In this document: one piece after another, positions 8,685-15,406 of the stretch
Layout: the number at the start of each line of letters is the position of its first letter
Numbering within the stretch: position 1 is the first letter of the stretch
NCBI GenBank assembly: GCA_024696885.1
Contig: JAILGI010000038.1
Coordinates: forward strand, 1 to 41,953
Length of the DNA stretch: 41,953 nt
Source of the DNA: Bacilli bacterium
Lineage (GTDB): Bacteria > Bacillota_I > Bacilli_A > RFN20 > CAG-826
Direction of reading: 5' to 3'
Translations under genes and position numbers: made by a program
The notes under the pieces: model-generated
What the model was told of the DNA's origin: nothing
What the model saw: the letters and a program-made list of their open reading frames with translations, nothing else
Databases searched by the model: none

Positions 8685-9081
8685 GGGGTCGTACTGGTTT
8701 CGACAGGGATGTGCTAGGCTCTAACTGCAGCCGGTTGGTCACCGTGATAACCAAAAGAAAAATAACTGACAACAGTTATATGAGAGCTCCTAGAGCTCAA
8801 TCACTCTGCTTAGCTTAATTTAAGCACTCGACATAGAGTTCCGACGCTACGCGCCGGGCAGAGCATCCTCCAGGGTTTTAGCCTTTCACGCCTGGTCAGG
8901 GTGTCATACCAAAAGGATAATTATTGTTTGAAGGCAAATGGAACAATAATGAAATTAGAATTAGCCTCGCATGTGAAGTGAGTCGATATACAAAGCATGT
9001 TAAATAAAAATATCGTCTAAGCTGTAGACGTTATTGAAGAGCCATCTTTGGACAGGAGTTCAATTCTCCTCGGCTCCACCA
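8685..9081 (+). ncRNA. ssrA: Transfer-messenger RNA (tmRNA)
   Basis: One-piece tmRNA of 397 bases that rescues stalled ribosomes and tags nascent proteins. The 5' end GGGGTCG pairs fully with the 3' strand CGGCTCC, followed by A and encoded CCA at 9079-9081. The tRNA-like domain shows GGTTTCGACAGG near the 5' end and a T arm (AGGAG-TTCAATT-CTCCT). A first pseudoknot (CGGT...ACCG with GGTT...AACC) precedes the A-rich stretch AAAAATAACT. By alignment with the E. coli layout the resume codon is GAC at 8768, giving the tag (A)DNSYMRAPRAQSLCLA with stop TAA at 8816-8818. The tag ends in LA and not the common LAA; resume codon placement is inference. Confidence 0.95.
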
Positions 9082-9087
9082 AAATAA

Positions 9088-9114
9088 TGAAACTTCCCCC
9101 AAAATTTTGCCCAA
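9088..9114 (+). repeat. Left terminal inverted repeat of the IS3 remnant
   Basis: TGAAACTTCCCC..., matching the reverse complement of the right end at 20 of 27 positions. The mismatches cluster in a five-base block between CTTCCCC and TTTTGCCCAA. Confidence 0.8.
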
Positions 9115-9144
9115 ATCAGGGTAAAATGGAAGGGGGTTTTATTT

Positions 9145-9630
9145 ATGCCAGACAATACTCTTAAATACACCCGAGCGGAAAAACTCAAAATCGTCAAAGA
9201 ACATGTTGATGATGGTTTGTAATACGATGAATTATCAAAAAAATATGGTTTGGCAACTTCTACAATCAAATATCAAGTTCGCTTATATTTAGCGCATGGC
9301 GATTCCATCTCACTAGCGATATTGCAAAGCGATATGGGATGGCAATATCAAATGCAAAAATATCATGACAAATTGGAAGAATTAAAGATAATTCAATCAA
9401 TGTCTAGAAAAGGAAATTGCTTAGATAACTCTCCAACTGAGAACTTCTTTGGGCGAATGAAAGAAGAAATGTTTTATGGTAAAGAGCATTTATATAAAAC
9501 TATATCGCAGCTTGAGGAAGCAATTATTCGATACATCGAATATTACAATAAAAAAAGAATTGTTGTTAAACTAGGTATGAGTCCATATCGATACCGATTA
9601 TCTTTACAAAATAATTGTAATCTAGTTTAA
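9145..9630 (+). pseudogene. IS3-family transposase pseudogene (OrfA-OrfB deletion fusion with nonsense codon)
   Basis: Starting at ATG 9145 the frame reads MPDNTLKYTRAEKLKIVKE, an OrfA helix-turn-helix opening. It hits a TAA at 9220-9222 (after HVDDGL), then continues in the same frame with YDELSKKYGLATSTIKYQV. Where OrfA should end it jumps directly into the last part of OrfB: LQSDMGWQYQ (second catalytic Asp region), SMSRKGNCLDNSPTENFFG (catalytic Glu) and YIEYYNKKRI. The first catalytic Asp and most of the integrase core are missing. The ORF-track entry at 9250 is only the part after the stop. The TAA probably derives from a serine codon by one substitution (TCA to TAA). Confidence 0.85.
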
Positions 9631-9652
9631 TGTAGGCAAGAGTTAATACCCA

Positions 9653-9679
9653 TTGGGCAAAAGAAATGGGGAAGGTACA
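9653..9679 (-). repeat. Right terminal inverted repeat of the IS3 remnant
   Basis: Reverse complement reads TGTACCTTCCCC... and ends in TTTTGCCCAA, matching the left end at 20 of 27 positions. Confidence 0.8.
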
Positions 9680-9687
9680 AGAACCTT

Positions 9688-9711
9688 AAAAGCGGCGTAA
9701 GTCGCTTTTTT
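9688..9711 (+). terminator. Strong intrinsic terminator (probable original ssrA terminator)
   Basis: Nine-base-pair stem AAAAGCGGC / GTCGCTTTT with a GTAA tetraloop, followed by more T residues. It lies just after the IS right end and in the plus direction; the nearest plus-strand genes it can serve are the IS remnant and ssrA. Confidence 0.85.
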
Positions 9712-9722
9712 ATTTCTTAAAC

Positions 9723-9754
9723 GAAAAAAGCCAAGGCTAATTTTCACCTTGGCT
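9723..9754 (-). terminator. Terminator of the leucine-rich-repeat protein gene
   Basis: Minus-strand hairpin AGCCAAGG / CCTTGGCT with a ten-base loop and a following T run (plus-strand AAAAAA at 9724-9729). Confidence 0.85.
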
Positions 9755-9782
9755 CATTCTAATAAATTAGAATCATTAACGA

Positions 9783-11672
9783 CTATTTCCAAATAACTTG
9801 GAGATTATCGTAATGATATGGATCGTGCCAGCTAGCAATAGTTACTTCTGCTAAAGCTTCATCCGCAAAATCAACAGTTCTATTGTGAATTTGTTCATTT
9901 GATGGGAATGCTGTGATTGCAGCAGCATCAACTCCACTCTTCATTCTTAAGATAATGAAGCAGTTTTTGTCTGTTGGAACATTGATTGTGTATTTGTAAT
10001 CAACTGGTGCGTTGTGATCATAGTAGAAAGCTCCTGATGCGTTATCGCCTTGTGTCCAAGCCCAAACTGCAAACCATGCACCATCTACATCGAATTCAGC
10101 GCTGGATTGAATGGTAAGTGTATCAGACCACACTCTTGGAGCGTCGTTTGATCCAACTCTGTGCCAGAATCCATCTGCGTGTTCAGGTGCGTCAACAGCT
10201 GGTTCATTTTCTGAATAGAAATAGAATTTAACATTTTGAGAATCCATTGTCTTGGAATCTGCCCAGTCTTCTGACCATGAATCTAATGGTTCGGTTGCTT
10301 CGAAGAACACTCTTGCGCCATCTCCGAGTTGGCCTAAACCTCTTGCGTCAATAATAGTGTTTGCTGGGAGGACTAAGTGTCCTTCGAAATTTCTTAATGG
10401 ATTCCAATAAAGTTTAACAGCACCGGATCCATTGAATTGAATGTCATAAAGTTTTTCACTGTATGATAAAGCATAACTATCAAACGCTAATTGATTTGTA
10501 TTTTGTAAAATTAAGGTTTCAAGGTTAGCAGTTTCTCTCATTGAAGAATCATGAAGTCTCACAACTTCAGCAGGAACTGTAAATGATGTTCCAGCTCTCT
10601 TTGATGGATATTTATAAAGAACAGTTCCATTATCTGCGTAGAGAATATTATCAACAACTGTGAAATATCCTTCGTCATAATCGTCTTCAATAGCAATAGT
10701 TGCTAAATTTTCCATATCGTAGAATGTGTAATAGTCAAAATTGTATTGATAATCACATGCGCGTTTTGGAAGTGTGAGAGAGGTTAAGGCTCTACAACCT
10801 CTGAATGCCCCACTCATTGAAATATTTCCTGTTCCACCAGCTTCGAATGTGACAGTAGCAATATTGTCACAATCATAAAACGCATCCCTCATTTCTGAAA
10901 TTGTATTAGGAATGGTTACTGATAATAAGGAATCTTCATCTTCGAAAGCGTAATCGTTGATTGCAGTAACGTCTAAACCATCAACTTGTTTAGCGATAAC
11001 GGCGTTTTCTAATGAATGATTGTCTAAACCTAATACTACGGCGTGGTCTTCAAGTTTTCTATATTTGATGCCATCAACAACCTTATATGGGTTAGTTCCA
11101 GATTCACATGCGTTACCGTATTTAATAACGAATTGTTTAATATATGGTGCAGAATATGCGTTACCACTGGTAACTAAAACATAATTTGGATGGTCACCTT
11201 CAAAATCGTATTCATATGAAGGATTAATTGTTAATTGCTTGATGCCAACATATTCGATAACACCAGCATTTTCAAATCCCCATTTGATGTAGAATGTGCC
11301 ATAACCAGTAATCGTGATGGAATTCATGGAACGAATCTCATTTTCTCCACCAGCTTCGTATGGGTTGCAAATGTAACCGACTTCATTTTGATCGATGTAA
11401 ACTGCATCGTCGCCTTCGCTGTATCTAGCGTTGACATAAGCAAAACTTACATCGTTTTGAAGTTGGTCTGTTTTGGCTACAAAGCTTCCACTTACAGGAT
11501 TCTCTGTTTCTGTTGTAATGTCAGTGTCTTCAACTGTGATTGAGTAGAAATCATCAGTACCAGTTGTTCTACTGAACATATCGGATCCACGATTCATTGA
11601 TACTAACGATACAACAAGCGTGGAACATGCTGTGATAGTAACCAAACTAAGAAGATAAGCTCTCTTGTTCAT
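9783..11672 (-). CDS. Secreted BspA-type leucine-rich-repeat surface protein
   Basis: A 629-residue exported protein. The N-terminus (KRAYLLSLVTITACSTLVVSLVS) is a signal sequence; ITAC at 13-16 fits a lipobox, but hydrophobic residues continue after the Cys, so lipidation is uncertain. Residues about 30-190 are beta-rich. The centre (about 200-430) holds LRR_5/BspA-like repeats such as VTIPNTISEMRDAFYDC and CRALTSLTLPKRA. The C-terminal about 120 residues form a Trp/Tyr-rich domain (GAWFAVWAWTQGDN, FIILRMKSG) reminiscent of a small carbohydrate-binding beta-sandwich; that is inference. There is no LPXTG motif or C-terminal anchor. BspA-like proteins often act in adhesion, but no ligand can be named. 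The gene is monocistronic with its own terminator. Confidence 0.85.
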   Translation of the reverse strand: MNKRAYLLSLVTITACSTLVVSLVSMNRGSDMFSRTTGTDDFYSITVEDTDITTETENPVSGSFVAKTDQLQNDVSFAYVNARYSEGDDAVYIDQNEVGYICNPYEAGGENEIRSMNSITITGYGTFYIKWGFENAGVIEYVGIKQLTINPSYEYDFEGDHPNYVLVTSGNAYSAPYIKQFVIKYGNACESGTNPYKVVDGIKYRKLEDHAVVLGLDNHSLENAVIAKQVDGLDVTAINDYAFEDEDSLLSVTIPNTISEMRDAFYDCDNIATVTFEAGGTGNISMSGAFRGCRALTSLTLPKRACDYQYNFDYYTFYDMENLATIAIEDDYDEGYFTVVDNILYADNGTVLYKYPSKRAGTSFTVPAEVVRLHDSSMRETANLETLILQNTNQLAFDSYALSYSEKLYDIQFNGSGAVKLYWNPLRNFEGHLVLPANTIIDARGLGQLGDGARVFFEATEPLDSWSEDWADSKTMDSQNVKFYFYSENEPAVDAPEHADGFWHRVGSNDAPRVWSDTLTIQSSAEFDVDGAWFAVWAWTQGDNASGAFYYDHNAPVDYKYTINVPTDKNCFIILRMKSGVDAAAITAFPSNEQIHNRTVDFADEALAEVTIASWHDPYHYDNLQVIWK

Positions 11673-11695
11673 TTGTACTTCTTGCTATTAGCCAT
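11669..11695 (-). CDS. Possible 8-residue leader peptide coupled to the LRR gene
   Basis: A minus-strand mini-ORF, MANSKKYK, preceded by AAAAGGAG (spacing 11) and ending in TGA that overlaps the LRR start as ATGA. The LRR gene has no good Shine-Dalgarno of its own, so translation could be delivered by this leader. Chance occurrence is possible for such a short ORF. Confidence 0.35.
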   Translation of the reverse strand: MANSKKYK

Positions 11696-12007
11696 CCTAG
11701 CAAACGCTCCTTTTAATAAAAAATGGGCTAAACTTAAAATAAACTTAAGCGGAATGTTATATGGCCATTTGATAAGTGACCATAGCAAAACATTTAATAC
11801 ATTATAAAATACTTTTACTTAATTTGAGAGTTTTTTATTAGAAATATGCAAATATATAACATCGACAAACAACAAAATAAAAATTTATTTATAAATAAAT
11901 AATTGTTTTGCAGTAGTGGTGCATTTAAATCGAATTATTAGATTTTGAAGATAGATGACTTTGTGCTTTTATTTATTTCATTGACTGTTCAAATTTTAAG
12001 ATACATA

Positions 12008-12038
12008 TTGAAAAATGAACACATAGTGTTAATATAAT
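12008..12038 (+). promoter_or_regulatory. Promoter of the amidohydrolase-licCA operon
   Basis: TTGAAA and a perfect TATAAT separated by 19 bases, longer than the ideal 17. Predicted start is near 12045, inside the palindrome that follows. Confidence 0.5.
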
Positions 12039-12052
12039 CTTGTTTAAACAAG
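12039..12052. promoter_or_regulatory. Perfect palindrome at the transcription start and Shine-Dalgarno
   Basis: CTTGTTTAAACAAG is a 14-base perfect dyad directly after the -10 box; its last bases are part of the AAGGAG ribosome-binding site. It could be a repressor operator or a small SD-masking element. Confidence 0.45.
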
Positions 12053-12064
12053 GAGATAACTAAA

Positions 12065-13633
12065 ATGACAGTTTATTCAGGTCAAATATTAAGCGTAAAC
12101 GCAAATGATGATGTATTTAAATATCTCGTCGAAGATAAGGGAAAAATCGTTTTCGTGGGAAATGAGCTTCCTGAACAATATAAAAATGCAAAAGTCGTGG
12201 AATTAGGTGAAAAAGTTTTAACTCCTACATTCTGTGACTCCCATCAACACTTCGCCAGCTTCTCAATGTTCAACGCTGGACTTAACGTTATGGATTGTGA
12301 ATCTAACGAACAAATGATGGAAGAAATCAAAAAATTCGTCGCAAAAAGTAAGAATAAAACCCTTCTCGCTTTTGGTGCTTCCCCATATTCCGTTAAGGAA
12401 AGAGTGCTATTAAGTAGAGAACAATTAGATAAAGTATGTCCAAAGAAACCAATGATGATCGTTAAATACGATGGCCATGCTTGTATCGTTAACTCCGTCT
12501 TATTAAAGAAATTAGATAAAAAATTAAAACCTTTAAGAGGTTACCACCCAGATACCGGTGAAATGAATCAAGAAGCATTCTTTGTTGTTTCCGATTACAT
12601 TTCTAATTCCATTTCTGTCTTTGGTTTATTAAAACAAATGCAACAAGCCGCGGATTTCCAAGCTAAACGCGGTATTGGTTTAATTCACACCGTTTCCGGT
12701 GTCGGTTTCCCAATGAACCTCGATATTACGTTTGAAAAAATCTTTGGCAAATCCTTACAACGCGGTTTGCAATTAAGAGTTTTCTCTCAATCTTTAAATC
12801 CAAAGGTTGCTAAAAAACGTCACTTACCACGTATCGGTGGTTGTTTCGAATGCGCCTTAGATGGCTGCTTTGGTTCCCAAGATGCATCCATGAATGAACC
12901 ATATATCAATGATAAGAACAACTCTGGTGTCCTTTATTATTCCGATGAAAAGGTCACTAACTTCTTAAAGAAAGCCAATAGAATGGGTCTTCAAATTGAA
13001 ATGCATGCGATTGGTGATAAAGCCTTTGATCAAGCCACACGCTGTATGAAAGCCGCTCTTGATGATTTCCCAAGAGAGGATCATAGACATGGTATTATTC
13101 ATGACTGTTTACCAACGGAAGAAGGCATTAAGATTTGTAAGGATTACCACATTCAAATGCCTGTCCAAACCGCTTTTATCGGTTGGAAACAAGAACCAGA
13201 TGAATACTTAGAAGAAATCTTAGGTAAAGAAAGAGCCAATAGACTCAATCCATTAAGAACCTTCTTAAATAATAATATTATGATGTCCGCAGGTAGTGAT
13301 GGTCCATGTACCACACCTGATCCAATCGATTGGATTTATAAAGCCTGTAACCATTCCAATCCAAAAGAATCCTTAACCGCGAAAGAAGCATTAAGAATTT
13401 GTACCTATAATGGTTATTGGACAACATTTGATGAAAAAGAAAGAGGCAGCCTTGAAGTCGGTAAAATCGCCGATATGGTTATCCTTTCTAAAAACCCATA
13501 TGAAACACCAGTTAAAGAATTGAACACCATTAAAGTGGAACAAACATTCTTAGGTGGTGTCGCCTATCAAAATCAAAAACAATCCGTTTTGGGTATGATT
13601 TTTAGAGGCATATTCAACCATCACAAAGTGTAA
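12065..13633 (+). CDS. YtcJ-type amidohydrolase (amidohydrolase family 3)
   Basis: A 522-residue metal-dependent hydrolase of the amidohydrolase superfamily. The metal site is visible as DSHQH (His60, His62), IHTVSGVG, EMHAIGDKAF, RHGIIHDC and the catalytic Asp in SAGSDGPCTTPDP near 417. The C-terminal beta domain ends with KERGSLEVGKIADMVIL, typical of the family. YtcJ-like enzymes hydrolyse N-acyl or amide bonds in small molecules; no substrate is readable here. It has no signal peptide and so is cytoplasmic. AAGGAG precedes the ATG. It is the first gene of an operon with two LicC-like fusion proteins, 6 bases upstream of the next, which suggests that it supplies or recycles an amine used by them; that is inference. 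Confidence 0.88.
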   Translation: MTVYSGQILSVNANDDVFKYLVEDKGKIVFVGNELPEQYKNAKVVELGEKVLTPTFCDSHQHFASFSMFNAGLNVMDCESNEQMMEEIKKFVAKSKNKTLLAFGASPYSVKERVLLSREQLDKVCPKKPMMIVKYDGHACIVNSVLLKKLDKKLKPLRGYHPDTGEMNQEAFFVVSDYISNSISVFGLLKQMQQAADFQAKRGIGLIHTVSGVGFPMNLDITFEKIFGKSLQRGLQLRVFSQSLNPKVAKKRHLPRIGGCFECALDGCFGSQDASMNEPYINDKNNSGVLYYSDEKVTNFLKKANRMGLQIEMHAIGDKAFDQATRCMKAALDDFPREDHRHGIIHDCLPTEEGIKICKDYHIQMPVQTAFIGWKQEPDEYLEEILGKERANRLNPLRTFLNNNIMMSAGSDGPCTTPDPIDWIYKACNHSNPKESLTAKEALRICTYNGYWTTFDEKERGSLEVGKIADMVILSKNPYETPVKELNTIKVEQTFLGGVAYQNQKQSVLGMIFRGIFNHHKV

Positions 13634-13639
13634 TAAACA

Positions 13640-15406
13640 ATGGATAAAAACACCTTTCTTGTATTAAGAAACTATTTTAAGTACGGCCCTGATTCTTTAA
13701 GAAATGTCGCTAAAAAGACCGGCCTTTCTTTAGGCACGCTTTCTAAAGTTCATAAGCAACTATTAGAACAAAAGTTTATCGACACAAAAGGCATTACTGA
13801 ATTAGGAAAAAAAGCATTAGAACCATATCGTGTGAATAACGCAATTATTATGGCCGCTGGCATGTCCACAAGACTTGCCCCTTTATCCTTTGATAAACCC
13901 AAAGGATTATTTGAAATTAAAAATGAAATCTTAATCGAAAGGCAAATTAAACAACTCTTAGAAGCGGGTATTAAAGAAATCATTTTAGTGCTCGGTTATA
14001 AGAAAGAATCCTTCTTCTATTTAGGGGAAAAATATGGTGTCAAAATCATCATTAATTCCACCTATGAAACGAAAAATAACTGCGAAACACTATATTTAGC
14101 GCGTAATTTCTTCTCAAGAACTTATATCTGTTCATGCGATCAATATTTCATTAATAACCCATTCAATGAGTTTGAATATGAAACCTTCTATACATCCGTT
14201 TTAAATAAAACCGATGTTGTTGAGCCACGCGTATCTTTAGGTACAGGTAAACGCATTATAGGATTTAGAAGTAAGAAAAGTGGTCATATCCTTTTAGGCT
14301 TCTCCTTCTGGAACGAAGAGTTTTCTAAAGCATTTAAAAAGTTATTAGAGGATCATCACGACCTCGGCGATTTTGACCGTGATTTCTGGGAAAACGCATT
14401 TGCGAGAAACATCAATAGCTTACCCCCTATGTATATTGATGAAAGAGAAGTAGGCACCATCTTTGAATTTGATAACTTAAAACAATTACGCGACTTTGAT
14501 GAAAAATACATTGAACACACGACAAGCAAGATCATGCAAAATATCGCCAAAGTTTTAAGATGTAAAGAAGGCGACATTACTGACTTTGCTCCTATTCAAG
14601 AAGGATTAACCAATACTTCTTATACATTTATTGTTAAAGGCAAGAAATATGTCTATAGACATCCTGGTTTAGGAACCACTCAATTCATCAATCGTAAAAA
14701 TGAAGAAGAAGCATTAAAAATAGCCAAGAAAATAAACCTTGATCCATCATTCATTAAGATGAACGCTAAAGAGGGTTGGAAGATATCTTATTTCGTCCCT
14801 AACACAAGAGTGCCTGATTACCACAACTTTGAAGATAGCAAAATTGTAATTCGTAAAATGAAACAATTACATGATGCAAACATCAAGGTGGATTTCGCCT
14901 TTGAGCCATGGTACGACGCATTAAAATATGAAAAACATGTCAAAAAGACACAAGGTATCGATATGCCTGACTTTGAAAAATTAAAGAAGGATATCCATAA
15001 GATATATCAAAAAATCGATAAAGATGGCTTATATGAAAAGAGATTATGCCACTGCGATACCTATCAACCAAACTGGCTCATCAAAGAAGATGATGATGTT
15101 GTTTTGATTGACTGGGAATATTCCGGTTCAGCGGACCCAGGAGTGGATGTCGGTTATTTCATCGTGGATGCGATGTATGATTTTGATGAAGCAAAAAAAT
15201 TTATTAAAGAATATCTACAAGATAAATATTCATTAAAAGAAGAAGAACACTTCATGTCATATGTAGCGATTATCGCTTACTATTGGTTTGTTTGGGCCTT
15301 ATACAAACAATCAATCGGTTCCGTTATGGGTGAAGTTTTATATAATTGGTATTATATGGCGAAGAAATATGCGCAATACGCTTTGAGGACTTATCAATAT
15401 GAATAG
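13640..15406 (+). CDS. Winged-helix / LicC-like cytidylyltransferase / LicA-like choline kinase fusion
   Basis: A three-part 588-residue protein. Residues 1-60 form a MarR-like winged helix (LRNVAKKTGLSLGTLSKVHKQLLEQKFI). Residues about 66-300 are a LicC-like nucleotidyltransferase (AIIMAAGMSTRLAPL with DKPKGL, then the SCDQYF metal site). Residues about 300-588 are a LicA/choline-kinase-type phosphotransferase with the catalytic loop HCDTYQPN (about 470) and metal-binding LIDWEYSG (about 488). Together they would phosphorylate choline or a similar amino alcohol and activate it as a CDP derivative for transfer by LicD proteins. In classic lic1 loci licA and licC are separate genes. The winged helix could sense substrate or bind DNA. 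No good Shine-Dalgarno is seen; it starts 6 bases after the amidohydrolase stop. Confidence 0.87.
   Translation: MDKNTFLVLRNYFKYGPDSLRNVAKKTGLSLGTLSKVHKQLLEQKFIDTKGITELGKKALEPYRVNNAIIMAAGMSTRLAPLSFDKPKGLFEIKNEILIERQIKQLLEAGIKEIILVLGYKKESFFYLGEKYGVKIIINSTYETKNNCETLYLARNFFSRTYICSCDQYFINNPFNEFEYETFYTSVLNKTDVVEPRVSLGTGKRIIGFRSKKSGHILLGFSFWNEEFSKAFKKLLEDHHDLGDFDRDFWENAFARNINSLPPMYIDEREVGTIFEFDNLKQLRDFDEKYIEHTTSKIMQNIAKVLRCKEGDITDFAPIQEGLTNTSYTFIVKGKKYVYRHPGLGTTQFINRKNEEEALKIAKKINLDPSFIKMNAKEGWKISYFVPNTRVPDYHNFEDSKIVIRKMKQLHDANIKVDFAFEPWYDALKYEKHVKKTQGIDMPDFEKLKKDIHKIYQKIDKDGLYEKRLCHCDTYQPNWLIKEDDDVVLIDWEYSGSADPGVDVGYFIVDAMYDFDEAKKFIKEYLQDKYSLKEEEHFMSYVAIIAYYWFVWALYKQSIGSVMGEVLYNWYYMAKKYAQYALRTYQYE

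Larger units (their letters stand above)
9088..9679 (+). mobile_element. Decayed IS3-family insertion sequence (internally deleted)
   Basis: A 592-base remnant bounded by imperfect terminal inverted repeats of about 27 bases, each beginning TG and sharing CTTCCCC and TTTTGCCCAA. IS3-family elements are normally about 1.2-1.5 kb; here the transposase region is reduced to a short in-frame junction of OrfA and the end of OrfB. No clear target duplication is visible next to the ends. The left end begins 6 bases after the tmRNA CCA, and a strong terminator lies 8 bases beyond the right end, so the element seems to have inserted between ssrA and its terminator. It should be non-autonomous; mobilisation by a related full-length copy cannot be excluded. 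Confidence 0.85.
11696..12064. other. Divergent intergenic region, AT-rich
   Basis: No credible gene is seen. The minus strand carries AAAAGGAG next to the leader ORF and a TATAAT at 11801-11806 with no good -35, which would give the LRR gene a leader of about 120 bases. The middle (about 11815-11960) is an A/T-rich stretch with no defined structure that I can support. The right end carries the promoter and palindrome of the amidohydrolase operon. Confidence 0.5.

Noticed and set aside
8685-9081. tmRNA 3' end as an integration (att) site of a genomic island
   Set aside because: No integrase gene and no repeat of the tmRNA 3' end are visible downstream; only an IS3 remnant is present.
9101-9140. 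Hairpin CCCCC/TTTTGCCC...GGGTAAAA/GGGGG followed by TTTTATTT as the native tmRNA terminator
   Set aside because: The left arm is part of the IS terminal repeat shared with the right end, so it belongs to the IS; the better native terminator is at 9688-9711.
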